From positions 1-14,027 of the forward strand of contig CAAERF010000417.1 of assembly GCA_900758315.1 (NCBI GenBank): 14,027 nucleotides of DNA. Direction: 5' to 3'. The DNA is from an uncultured Oscillospiraceae bacterium (GTDB lineage Bacteria > Bacillota > Clostridia > Oscillospirales > Oscillospiraceae). Below the pieces are notes generated by a model. It had not been told where the DNA came from. It saw only the letters and a list, made by a program, of their open reading frames with translations, and ran no database searches. Position numbers and translations under genes: made by a program. Shown in pieces: positions 1-7,774 of the stretch (its first letter is position 1; each line of letters opens with the position of its first letter).

Positions 1-390
1 AATCTGCTGCTGCTGGAAATGCCTTTTGCCGCCTGGACAGAGCGGAATATTTGGGAGATAGAGCTTTTGCTCAACCGGGGTATGCAGCCGGTTATCGCCC
101 ACTTGGAGCGCTTTTTTTCGTTCCAGAAAGACAAGCATATGATATCCAAGCTGCTGGATCTGCCGGTCTGTGTTCAGATGAATGCGGAATGTCTGCTTTC
201 GTGGAGAAAGCGCCGACAGGTACTGTCGATGTTTCAGCGGCGGCAGGCACATCTGCTGGGATCCGATTGCCATAATACCGGAAGCCGTCCGCAGAATCTC
301 GGCGAGGGCCGTGCTGTGTTAGAGCGTAAACTGGGCCAGCCAGTTTTGGAAGAAATGGACGAGCTTGGAGCAAAACTGTTACATTTGTGA
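1..390 (+). CDS. CpsB/YwqE-type capsule tyrosine phosphatase, C-terminal part (partial at window start)
   Basis: This is the 3' end of a PHP-fold, metal-dependent protein tyrosine phosphatase. The reading frame is open from base 1, so the first part of the gene lies left of the window; 129 residues are visible. The visible part has the family's late motifs: a PVIAHLERF block (the family's AHxERY metal-binding strand), then VQMNAECL, then a GSDCHN block (the usual SDxHN metal site) followed by RPQNLGEGRAVLE. In known Gram-positive systems CpsB dephosphorylates the bacterial tyrosine kinase that controls capsule polymerisation and chain length. The kinase and its membrane adaptor would be expected upstream. 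The stop codon lies only 9 nt before the next gene, so both are probably on one message. Family assignment is fairly sure from the motifs and the capsule context. Activity cannot be judged because the N-terminal metal ligands are outside the window. Confidence 0.87.
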   Translation, partial: NLLLLEMPFAAWTERNIWEIELLLNRGMQPVIAHLERFFSFQKDKHMISKLLDLPVCVQMNAECLLSWRKRRQVLSMFQRRQAHLLGSDCHNTGSRPQNLGEGRAVLERKLGQPVLEEMDELGAKLLHL

Positions 391-399
391 GGGCGAAAC

Positions 400-1314
400 A
401 TGTGGAAGAAAGTGATGGCAGTTTTCTGCCTGATTCTGGCAGTTTCCTTGGTTGGGTTGTCCGCTGTACAACGGCAGCAGGCGATGGAACAGGCGCAGGA
501 ATTGAAAGAGCTGAATGCTACTATTCAGCAGCTGCAGGCAGAAAAAAGCAAACTGGAACAGGAACTGCACGCGCTGACCGGTCAGGAAGAGGTCAAAGGA
601 GCAGGGCAGACAAATGGTATTGTCTGTTTCACTTCCATTGACCGGAGGCTTTTCACCGAGGTGTATCCGAAACTGAAGGCCAGAGGATATGGCGGCGTCT
701 TTATCCTGGGAAACGGGAGACTGCCGGGTGATTACAATACGATTACAGTAGAGGAATGTCAGGAGCTGTTAGATGCTGACTGGAGCTTTGGGATATCCCT
801 GACCGGCGATTTTGATTCGGCGGAGAGCTGGCAGACGGCAGTTCTGGAATACCTGAACCAGATTCGGGAACGAATGGGCATCTTACCCACGATCTACTGC
901 TTTGCGGAGGGAAAATACAGCGCGGATTCTGTCGCATTTCTAGCCAGAAACGGGCTTTCCACTGTGCTATATCGTGAAGAGACACCAGTGGAAGCAGTGG
1001 ACGGTGTCATGCAAATACCGCTGTATGGCTATTTAGGGAATAGACCTGACCTGGAAGCAAATACTTCAACAGGGCTAGAGGTTCAAATTATTTGGGATCA
1101 GGATACAGATGCCGGTCTGCGTTATACGGTTGACGATTTATCTGACGTGCTGGAGCACAGCGGCGTTACGATTGGCAGTTTCTCCTCACTGGAGGCACTG
1201 ACCCAGAAACGGGAAGAACAGAAAGAAAAAATCCAGTCGGCGGCATCAGAGATCAGTGCATTGCAGGAACAAATTTCTGCGATTGATGATGAAATCGAAC
1301 GGCTCTACCATTGA
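400..1314 (+). CDS. Membrane-anchored coiled-coil protein with degenerate polysaccharide-deacetylase-like domain
   Basis: A 304-residue protein of uncertain function. Residues 1-4 are MWKK, followed by a hydrophobic anchor at about 5-23 with no clear signal-peptidase site. Next comes a heptad-like, Gln/Glu/Leu/Lys-rich coiled coil at about 25-62. A globular domain spans about 70-265 and a second charged coiled coil about 268-303. The globular part reads like the NodB deacetylase fold (a YPKLKARGYGGVFIL strand-helix, then an ITVEECQELLDADWSFGIS stretch). However, the usual TFDD and HxxxH metal motifs are replaced by FTSID and ISLTGD, so it is unlikely to be an active deacetylase. It starts 9 nt after the phosphatase, with GTGAGGG as ribosome binding site, and overlaps the following frame. 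Its place between the phosphatase and the initiating transferase suggests a cell-surface or regulatory part of capsule assembly; that role is inferred. The gene call is firm and the fold is moderate. Confidence 0.78.
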   Translation: MWKKVMAVFCLILAVSLVGLSAVQRQQAMEQAQELKELNATIQQLQAEKSKLEQELHALTGQEEVKGAGQTNGIVCFTSIDRRLFTEVYPKLKARGYGGVFILGNGRLPGDYNTITVEECQELLDADWSFGISLTGDFDSAESWQTAVLEYLNQIRERMGILPTIYCFAEGKYSADSVAFLARNGLSTVLYREETPVEAVDGVMQIPLYGYLGNRPDLEANTSTGLEVQIIWDQDTDAGLRYTVDDLSDVLEHSGVTIGSFSSLEALTQKREEQKEKIQSAASEISALQEQISAIDDEIERLYH

Positions 1315-1343
1315 CAGAGATAGGTTATGAGAGGTTGATAGGT

Positions 1344-2075
1344 GTGATTTCTCCCGCATACAATAATAAAGCGGCGGTTCTGGATGAAAGTGACGCGGAG
1401 CATGCTACTTCTGTACTGGACTTCGACCAGCTGCATGAACAGCTGGTACGGCTGTCTGGCAGAGAGCGGCAGGTTTATTGGCTTGTGAAGCGGATCTTTG
1501 ACATTGTCTTCAGCATCATCGCATTGATTTGCCTCAGCCCGGTATTTCTGATCCTGGCCATTCTGATCTACGTGGATGATCCACACGGAAGCCCGATTTA
1601 TCCACAGACTCGCGTTGGCCGCAAGGGAAAGCTGTTCCGATTTTACAAGTTTCGCACCATGGTGGTTGGTGCCGACCAGATGTTAGCGGATTTGCAGGGC
1701 TATAATGAAAAAGACGGTCCGGTATTCAAAATAAAAAACGATCCTCGCATTACGCGGGTCGGAAAATTCCTGCGCCGGACAAGCCTGGATGAATTGCCTC
1801 AATTCTGGAATGTGCTCAAAGGCGATATGTCCCTGGTGGGACCACGGCCCGCTTTGCCCGAGGAGGTGGAGCAGTATTCCAGGTACCAGAAGGAACGGCT
1901 GCTGGTGACACCGGGACTGACCTGTTATTGGCAGACCAAGCACAATCGGGACCAGATCAGCTTTGACGACTGGGTGGATATGGATATTCAATACATCCTG
2001 AACCGCAGTTTTTTACTGGATCTCAAGTTGATCCTGCTGACTGTCAAAGTGGTGTTGACCGGAGAAGGCGAATGA
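1344..2075 (+). CDS. Initiating sugar-phosphate transferase (undecaprenyl-phosphate phosphoglycosyl transferase)
   Basis: This enzyme starts repeat-unit synthesis by moving a sugar-1-phosphate from a UDP-sugar to undecaprenyl phosphate at the inner face of the membrane. From the GTG start it has 243 residues, with one hydrophobic re-entrant or membrane segment at about 50-77 after a KRIFD motif. The bacterial sugar transferase core follows: RVGRKGKLF, YKFRTM, DPRITRVGKFLRR, SLDELPQFWNVLKGDMSLVGPRP and PGLTCYWQ. The Asp-Glu pair in SLDELPQ is the catalytic dyad known from PglC. It is the short, single-anchor form without the N-terminal multi-helix domain of WbaP. The frame is open back to a TTG at 1311 that overlaps the previous stop, giving 254 residues. 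I prefer GTG 1344 because GAGAGG lies 9 nt before it and nothing like that precedes 1311. The exact sugar (glucose, galactose or an amino sugar) cannot be read from the sequence. Confidence 0.93.
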   Translation: MISPAYNNKAAVLDESDAEHATSVLDFDQLHEQLVRLSGRERQVYWLVKRIFDIVFSIIALICLSPVFLILAILIYVDDPHGSPIYPQTRVGRKGKLFRFYKFRTMVVGADQMLADLQGYNEKDGPVFKIKNDPRITRVGKFLRRTSLDELPQFWNVLKGDMSLVGPRPALPEEVEQYSRYQKERLLVTPGLTCYWQTKHNRDQISFDDWVDMDIQYILNRSFLLDLKLILLTVKVVLTGEGE

Positions 2076-2113
2076 AAGAATTGCTTGCAGGAGGAAGGGG
2101 AAAGTCATCATGA
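2072..2113 (+). other. Possible 13-codon coupling mini-ORF between transferase and first GT2
   Basis: An ATG at 2072 overlaps the transferase stop as ATGA and has GGAGAAGG just before it. The frame encodes MKELLAGGRGKSS, and its TGA overlaps the ATG of the next gene, again as ATGA. The Gly-Gly-Arg codons inside it are themselves the GGAGGAAGGGG ribosome binding site of the next gene. It may only be chance, but it would keep the chain of overlapping stop/start codons unbroken at the one junction that otherwise has a gap. Not a conventional gene. Confidence 0.3.
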
Positions 2114-3024
2114 ATGCAGAAAATCGTTTTCCCCTGATCAGCGTGATTATTCCCACTTTTGAGCGAAGTGATTTGCTGCTGCGGGCTTTGGAATCTGTTT
2201 TCCAACAGACTTGGACCAATGTTGAAGTTGTTGTAGTGGATGATAACATCCCCGGCAGTGACTGGCAGCGGAGGACACAGGATGTGCTGGAACCTTATAA
2301 CAGGAGAGAGAACTTTCTCTACCTGACCACAACTGGGAAAAACGGAGGCGGTGCGGCCCGTAATCTGGCTATCCGCCAGTGCCATGGTGAGTATGTAGCG
2401 TTTCTGGATGATGACGACCGCTATCTGCCGGACAAACTGGAAAAGCAGGTTGTCTTTATGATGGAGCATCAGCTGGATGCCAGTTATCAGGATGTAAAGT
2501 GGGTGGATTCCAACGAGAAGCTGGTGGAATTCCGAAAGATGGATTACACCACTGACTTTTCTACCAATGGTTTGCTGAAGGCACACATTCTCCACTCCAT
2601 AGCACCGACGGCAATCTATATGATACGCCGGGAAAAGTTGCTGGAGACGGAGGGATTTGGAGAGGTCTGTTCCGGTCAGGACTTTATCCTCATGCTACGC
2701 TGTATTGAAAACGGCATGAAAATCGGATATATGCCGGGAGCTTATGTGATTCAGTATCTCCACAACGGAAAGCGGATTTCGCTGGGAGATAATAAGATCC
2801 GAGGCGAAAACAACCTGTATCAATTAAAGCACCGGTATTTTGGTCTGCTAAGCCGGCGGGAGCAGGGCTATGTTAAGTTTCGCCATTATGCCGTGCTGGC
2901 CTTTGCCAGTTTGCGCAGTCACCGCCTGCTACGGGCAGTGGGATATGCGTTTATCACGGTTTTAGCTTCTCCGGTAGACTGCGTAAAGGAAGCAATACGA
3001 TACTTCGGAGGAAGAACAGCGTGA
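2110..3024 (+). CDS. Family 2 glycosyltransferase (first copy)
   Basis: A 304-residue GT-A fold inverting glycosyltransferase, expected to add one sugar of the capsule repeat unit on the cytoplasmic face. The N-terminal nucleotide-sugar domain is clear: LISVIIPTFERSDLLLRALESV at about 9-30, the VVVDDN strand with Asp44-Asp45, the NGGGAARNLAIR block at about 78-89, and the FLDDDDRYLPDKL metal-binding motif at about 98-110. A CSGQDFILMLR stretch near residue 192 fits the acceptor-side catalytic region (compare the ED/QD motif). There is no membrane anchor of note, although residues 270-295 are mildly hydrophobic. It has an excellent ribosome binding site (GGAGGAAGGGG). It is clearly related to the GT2 two genes downstream. 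Donor and linkage cannot be predicted. The last four bases overlap the next gene. Confidence 0.94.
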   Translation: MNAENRFPLISVIIPTFERSDLLLRALESVFQQTWTNVEVVVVDDNIPGSDWQRRTQDVLEPYNRRENFLYLTTTGKNGGGAARNLAIRQCHGEYVAFLDDDDRYLPDKLEKQVVFMMEHQLDASYQDVKWVDSNEKLVEFRKMDYTTDFSTNGLLKAHILHSIAPTAIYMIRREKLLETEGFGEVCSGQDFILMLRCIENGMKIGYMPGAYVIQYLHNGKRISLGDNKIRGENNLYQLKHRYFGLLSRREQGYVKFRHYAVLAFASLRSHRLLRAVGYAFITVLASPVDCVKEAIRYFGGRTA

Positions 3025-4076
3025 AAAAGAGGGGAATTGCTGTCATCGGTCGTGTGGCGGAGGGAGTACCACTGCTGGATGGTCAGACGGTAAAAACAAA
3101 CATTTTGCGGGATGAGCTGCGCCGATCCTTTCCGGATCGTAAGCTGATCTGTGTCGATACCTATCAATATCGCAGACGGGTGATTCCTGTGCTTTGGAAT
3201 ACCCTGCGTGCCTTCTTTGAATGTGAACACATTTTTGTTCTGCTCTCGAAAAATGGGCGAAGGTTTTTCTTTCCCATTTTGACCGGCCTGAATACTGTTT
3301 TCCACCGATGGCTGTACCACGATGTCATAGGCGGGGCGCTGCCGGATGAGGTGCGGGCACGGCCTGCGCTCGGAAAGCAGCTGAATCGCTTTGAGGTAAA
3401 CTGGGTGGAGTTTTCCGCAATGAAGGAGGCGCTTGCGCAGTTAGGTGTAAGCAATGCAGAGGTATTGCCCAACTTCAAGCGACTGAAGATCCTTTCAGAG
3501 GACCAACTGCCGGAAACAGACAGGAATCCGTTTGTCTTTACCATGTTCAGTCGTGTGACAAAGGAAAAAGGAGTGGAGGAAGCTGCCGCTGCCATTGCCG
3601 AAGTGAACCGGCAATACGGCGAAAAACGGGCGGTACTCCACATTTATGGTCCAGTAGAATCAGTCTATCAGGCAGAGTTTGAGAAGCTCTTGGAAAAGCA
3701 TTCCGACGCCGTTTTCTATCAAGGATGTGTTCCCTATGAAAAAAGTGTGCAGACGCTCTGCAACAGTTTTTTGTTGCTGTTTCCCAGTACCTACTATGGG
3801 GAAGGTCTGCCTGGAACAATCATCGATGCTTTTTCTGCCGGTTTGCCCGTAATTGCGACCGATTGGCATTTCAATGCCGAACTGGTCCGCAGTGGCGAAA
3901 CCGGCTATTGTTATTCCTGGAAGGAGCCGAGGCAGCTGGTGAAGTGGATGTGCTATGCCATGGAGCATCCCGACGAGGTGGAAGCCATGCGGCCTGCTTG
4001 CCTGAGAGAGGCGAAAAAATACACACCGGAGGCCGTCATGCCACAGATTTGCGGAAAGATGGAGACCGTAAAATGA
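3021..4076 (+). CDS. Family 4 glycosyltransferase
   Basis: A 351-residue GT-B fold retaining glycosyltransferase of the GT4 type, adding a sugar to the lipid-linked repeat unit in the cytoplasm. The C-terminal Rossmann domain has the family marks: FSRVTKEKGVEEAAAAI at about 176-192, a YQGCVPYEK stretch at about 233-241, and EGLPGTIIDAFSAGLPVIATDW at about 261-282, where the EGLP glutamate region contacts the donor nucleotide. The N-terminal half is more divergent, as usual for acceptor domains. The GTG start at 3021 overlaps the previous stop (GTGA), with GGAGGAA upstream, and the 3' end overlaps the next ATG (ATGA). Translation is therefore probably coupled on both sides. No specific donor is recognisable. 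Confidence 0.93.
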   Translation: MKKRGIAVIGRVAEGVPLLDGQTVKTNILRDELRRSFPDRKLICVDTYQYRRRVIPVLWNTLRAFFECEHIFVLLSKNGRRFFFPILTGLNTVFHRWLYHDVIGGALPDEVRARPALGKQLNRFEVNWVEFSAMKEALAQLGVSNAEVLPNFKRLKILSEDQLPETDRNPFVFTMFSRVTKEKGVEEAAAAIAEVNRQYGEKRAVLHIYGPVESVYQAEFEKLLEKHSDAVFYQGCVPYEKSVQTLCNSFLLLFPSTYYGEGLPGTIIDAFSAGLPVIATDWHFNAELVRSGETGYCYSWKEPRQLVKWMCYAMEHPDEVEAMRPACLREAKKYTPEAVMPQICGKMETVK

Positions 4077-5113
4077 AACAGCAGGAGAACCGCCTGGTCA
4101 GCGTGATCATTACGACCTACAAAAATGAAGCGCTTCTCCCCAGAGCGATAGAGAGTGTTCTGCATCAAACGTATCCGTACATTGAACTGATTGTTGTAGA
4201 TGATAATGATCCGGAAAGTCCTTCGCGCAGGGCGACTGAGGCGGTTATGGAGCACTATCCCTCTGTCTGTTACCTGCGCCATCCGGAGAATCGAAATGGT
4301 GCGGCGGCCCGCAATACAGGGATTCGAGCCGCGAAAGGGACGTATATTGCTTTTTTGGACAACGATGACCTCTATCTCAGCGATCACGTTGCACAGTGTG
4401 TGGAAGCCCTACAGAAGCGGCCTGACTGCGATTGTGTCCTCTGTGATGTGTTAAAAATCTGCTCCGGTCTGTGCTGGGATGTCATTCCAGCCGCAAGCGG
4501 TAATTTGTACAGAAAGCTGTTTTTTTCAGAAACCGCGCTGGGCACTGGGAGCAACCTGTTTGTATCTGCCGACGCTGTGTGGGAGCTGAACGGCTTTGAC
4601 GAGAGCTTTCTGCGTCACCAGGATGTGGAATTTGGACTGCGGCTGTCCGCCAGGTACCGGACGTGCAGTCTGAGCGGAATACAGATCATCAAGGAAATGG
4701 ATGGGTTTTCCAATGCGCAGCCCTTTGAGAAATTTCGCAGTACCAAGCGGCATCTCTGGTCGAAATTCCAGCGTGAAATTGACGCGATGACGCCGGAGGA
4801 GCAGAACCGCTATTTTGCCGGGCAGTACAGCGCGCTGCTCTATGTCGCCTGTAAGGAGGGCGTCCGGGAACAGATCCGATGGACAGAGGAGCAGTTAAAA
4901 GGCTGCCGGCCACTCAATGGAAAAGAGCGGTTGATTGTTACCTTGACCCGTCTGAATCTGTTCTCCACCTATGAAGCATTGAAGTTGGCAGTCAAAAAGA
5001 GCCGATCCCGAAAGCTCTATCACAGAGTGATTTCCAGGCTTGCGGAGTGTGACCGTAAACTGTTAGATTCAGCGCTGAAAAAGCCAGCGCAAACCGAGGG
5101 GAGGGAGAACTGA
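4073..5113 (+). CDS. Family 2 glycosyltransferase (second copy)
   Basis: A 346-residue GT-A glycosyltransferase, third of the three that should extend the repeat unit. Motifs are LVSVIITTYKNEALLPRAIESV at about 8-29, VVDDND at about 41-46, NGAAARNTGIRAA at about 75-87, FLDNDDLYLSD at about 94-104 (the metal-binding DXD region), and FLRHQDVEFGLRLS in the catalytic C-terminal half of the domain. The frame is open upstream to 3863, but that stretch lies inside the GT4 gene. ATG 4073 overlaps the GT4 stop as ATGA and has GGAGA upstream, so it is the sensible start. The residues from about 250 onward form a helical, basic tail (KKSRSRKLYH) that could lie on the membrane. It resembles the GT2 at 2110 closely enough in the N-terminal domain to suggest an old duplication. 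Sugar specificity is unknown. Confidence 0.93.
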   Translation: MKQQENRLVSVIITTYKNEALLPRAIESVLHQTYPYIELIVVDDNDPESPSRRATEAVMEHYPSVCYLRHPENRNGAAARNTGIRAAKGTYIAFLDNDDLYLSDHVAQCVEALQKRPDCDCVLCDVLKICSGLCWDVIPAASGNLYRKLFFSETALGTGSNLFVSADAVWELNGFDESFLRHQDVEFGLRLSARYRTCSLSGIQIIKEMDGFSNAQPFEKFRSTKRHLWSKFQREIDAMTPEEQNRYFAGQYSALLYVACKEGVREQIRWTEEQLKGCRPLNGKERLIVTLTRLNLFSTYEALKLAVKKSRSRKLYHRVISRLAECDRKLLDSALKKPAQTEGREN

Positions 5114-6336
5114 TGCAGGTTAACCAGACAATGCAAGCGCCAGAGAGGGAACGTGGATATATGCCGCTGTCCGGGCTGTTGTTCATGGCTCTGTTCTCTG
5201 TGCTGCTGATCATTCATTGTATTGAGAACACATCTCTGATTTATTCTGACGTTTCCTGGATGAACTGGGTGTACTTCCTGAAAAAGGGGGTGTATCTGGT
5301 GCTCATCGTCAAGATTCTGTTTTTTTCTTCCTATAGCAGGAATGAGCTTATTGCTCTGGGCGTCATTCTGGTGATAGCGTTTGCCAGCTTTGTGGGAAGT
5401 GGAGATTTTGGCCTGTTTGAGCTGTTCCTGCTGGCGATTGCGGCGAAAAAAGTGGAACCCCGCACCATTGTCTCCTGTTTTTTGGTCATAAAAGGGTTGG
5501 CTATTGTATTCACGCTGTTGTTCTGGAAAATTGGTCTGATCCCGATGCTGTATTACCGAAATGGAAGCGGCTTTTACAATACATTCGGGTTCTGTCACCG
5601 CAATGTGCTGGGAGCCAATATTGCCATCCTCTGTCTGGCCTGGTTCTTCCTGCGCTATCAAAAGCTGAAATTAGCCGATGTTGTGCTCTGGGTCGCCATC
5701 GGGTTTGGAATGTATCGTCTGATATACAGCCGGAGCAGTCTGGCGGTTGTGCTCCTGGTCAGTGTTTGCGTTTACCTGTTCCGCAGGATGGAGCGCATGC
5801 TGTTGAATATTCGCAATATACGCCCCATTGTGTTGTGTGCGTTCCTGGCGTTGCTGATTTTGAGCCTGATATGTATGGTGTGCTATTCGAAGTCCAGTAC
5901 CTTCTGGACTGCCCTGGACCGACTGTTTACCACCAGACTGAGTTCCGCAAATTACTGTTATCGGGAATTTGGCCTTACTTTGTTTGGACAGACGATTCCC
6001 TTTGTCAGTTCCTTGCAGGCACAAATCCTTCAGATCAGTAAACTGATTTTAGATAACGCCTATTGCCGAGCGATTCTCTATTACGGCATGATTCCGGCGG
6101 CGATGTTCTTTTTCCTGTATGGAAAACTGCTAAAACACTCCTTTGAAAAAAAGGATGGGGCGCTTTTGATCAGTTTGCTGCTTCTGGCGGTCTATGGTCT
6201 GTCGGAACGCTATATGATGGACGCTTATTATCAGTTCCCCTTTGTTGCTGCGTTTCAGTATTTGGGGTCTGTACAAATGGAAAGAACGGAGAAGAAGCGT
6301 AGTCGGATATCGTTTCAGTTGAGGAAAACAGAGTGA
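5113..6336 (+). CDS. Wzy-like O-antigen / capsule repeat-unit polymerase
   Basis: A 407-residue polytopic membrane protein with about ten hydrophobic helices, for example near residues 17-35, 53-73, 76-95, 115-140, 160-177, 185-215 and 237-258, then a hydrophilic loop and more helices. The loop holds a RLSSANYCYREFGLTLFGQ stretch and then DNAYCRAILYYGMIP, a pattern often seen in Gram-positive Wzy polymerases (tRLs...GqxI ... DNxYxxLLxxxG). An FCHRNVLGANI motif near residue 161 recalls the conserved HPN-type loop. Wzy joins flipped lipid-linked repeat units on the outer face of the membrane. The family is poorly conserved, so the call rests on topology, these loops and the place next to the flippase. 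The start at 5113 overlaps the previous stop (TGATG) and GAGGGAG precedes it. WaaL-like ligases share this topology but are less likely in a Gram-positive locus. Confidence 0.82.
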   Translation: MQVNQTMQAPERERGYMPLSGLLFMALFSVLLIIHCIENTSLIYSDVSWMNWVYFLKKGVYLVLIVKILFFSSYSRNELIALGVILVIAFASFVGSGDFGLFELFLLAIAAKKVEPRTIVSCFLVIKGLAIVFTLLFWKIGLIPMLYYRNGSGFYNTFGFCHRNVLGANIAILCLAWFFLRYQKLKLADVVLWVAIGFGMYRLIYSRSSLAVVLLVSVCVYLFRRMERMLLNIRNIRPIVLCAFLALLILSLICMVCYSKSSTFWTALDRLFTTRLSSANYCYREFGLTLFGQTIPFVSSLQAQILQISKLILDNAYCRAILYYGMIPAAMFFFLYGKLLKHSFEKKDGALLISLLLLAVYGLSERYMMDAYYQFPFVAAFQYLGSVQMERTEKKRSRISFQLRKTE

Positions 6337-7772
6337 ATTCGATTGGCAAAAATTTTCTCTACAATGCGGCCTATCAGATTTTGCTGATTCTGCTTCCGCT
6401 GATCACAACGCCTTATATTTCCAGAATTCTCGGTGCAGATGGCATTGGTACCTATTCCTACACCTACACAATTGCGAACTATTTCATGCTGCTGGCCATG
6501 CTGGGGGTTAAAAATTACGGCAACCGCAGCATTGCCGCCGTACGGGAGGACCGGTTGCGTCTCAGCAGCACCTTTTGGCAGATCTACGGGCTGCAATTCT
6601 GGTGTGCGCTGGCGGCACTGGTGCTTTATTTCGGCTATGTTTTGCTGTTTGAGCGGGAATATACGCTGATCGCTTTGGTGCAAGGCATCTATGTTCTCGC
6701 CGGATTGTTGGACATCAGTTGGTTCTTCTTTGGAATGGAAGAGTTCAAGATTACCGTTTTGCGGAACATTGCGATACGGTTGATCAATCTGGTCTGCATT
6801 TTCCTGTTGGTCCGCACGAGAGAAGACCTCTGGAAATACACGCTTATCATGACGCTGGGTGCGTTGGTATCCCAGGGCTATCTGTGGTTTTATCTGCGTC
6901 GCTTTGTTGACTGGTGCCGTCCCAAAGTGCGGGAGATGGCCCGGCATATGCGGGCAGAACTGTTGCTGTTCATCCCCGTGATTGCAGTCAGCCTTTACAA
7001 AATGATGGATAAGGTCATGCTGGGGCAAATGAGTGCCATTACTCAGGTAGGGTACTATGAAAGCGTGGAAAAGATCATCAACATCCCGTTGGGGGTTATC
7101 ACGGCGCTGGGAACCGTTATGCTGCCCAGAATGTCGAATTTAGTTGCAAAAGGGAAACGAAAAGAGAGTAGGCAGTATATTTATCACTCGATGCTGTTCG
7201 CCGTCTTTCTGGCTTCCGCTATGTGTTTTGGGATGATAGGGATTGCACGAGATCTGGTTCCGATCTTTCTGGGCGATGCGTACCTTCCCTGTATTCCGCT
7301 GTTGCAGGCAATGGCTCCTACGGTGCTGTTTATCGCGTGGGCCAATGTCATCCGCACGCAGTACCTCATTCCCAACAAGATGGACTGGAGCTACATCGTT
7401 TCCGTGATGATAGGTGCTGGAGTGAATCTGGTTATCAACGGGCTGCTGATTCCGAGGCTGGATGCGATGGGAGCGGTCATCGGAACCATTTGCGCTGAGG
7501 GCAGTGTCTGCCTGTGTCAGACGATTATGGTGCGAAAGCAGCTGGAAATCAAACGCTACGTAAGGGATACATTTCCGCTATTCTTGGTGGGTTTCGCGAT
7601 GCTGATCCTGATTGAGATAATCAGCCAATTGACAGACAATCCGGCAGTGCTTTTGCTGGAGATTGCCGCAGGTGGAATATTCTATGTGCTGGCAGCGGCC
7701 CTTTATCTGATTGTGCTGAAACCGCCATACATAGCAGAGATCATTCAGAGAGTAAAAAGGAGGAAAGAGTAA
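6333..7772 (+). CDS. Wzx-type polysaccharide repeat-unit flippase
   Basis: A 479-residue integral membrane protein of the MOP (polysaccharide transport / MATE-like) superfamily, with 12 to 14 hydrophobic helices along its length. The N-terminus is typical of Firmicutes Wzx proteins: a [20 protein letters not shown] helix followed by [19 protein letters not shown] and [12 protein letters not shown] second repeat half begins at [19 protein letters not shown] near residue 210, with the conserved [10 protein letters not shown] following. It would flip the undecaprenyl-diphosphate repeat unit from the inner to the outer face of the membrane, handing it to the adjacent polymerase. The length is normal for the family. 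The GTG start at 6333 overlaps the polymerase stop (GTGA); GAGGAAAACAGA upstream serves as a modest ribosome binding site. Substrate cannot be read from the sequence. Confidence 0.93.
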   Translation: MNSIGKNFLYNAAYQILLILLPLITTPYISRILGADGIGTYSYTYTIANYFMLLAMLGVKNYGNRSIAAVREDRLRLSSTFWQIYGLQFWCALAALVLYFGYVLLFEREYTLIALVQGIYVLAGLLDISWFFFGMEEFKITVLRNIAIRLINLVCIFLLVRTREDLWKYTLIMTLGALVSQGYLWFYLRRFVDWCRPKVREMARHMRAELLLFIPVIAVSLYKMMDKVMLGQMSAITQVGYYESVEKIINIPLGVITALGTVMLPRMSNLVAKGKRKESRQYIYHSMLFAVFLASAMCFGMIGIARDLVPIFLGDAYLPCIPLLQAMAPTVLFIAWANVIRTQYLIPNKMDWSYIVSVMIGAGVNLVINGLLIPRLDAMGAVIGTICAEGSVCLCQTIMVRKQLEIKRYVRDTFPLFLVGFAMLILIEIISQLTDNPAVLLLEIAAGGIFYVLAAALYLIVLKPPYIAEIIQRVKRRKE

Positions 7773-7774
7773 AA

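Noticed and set aside
7132..7138. A perfect TGTCGAA 0A box.
   Set aside because: It lies deep inside the flippase coding sequence, alone and with no promoter near it. A 7-mer is expected about once per window by chance.
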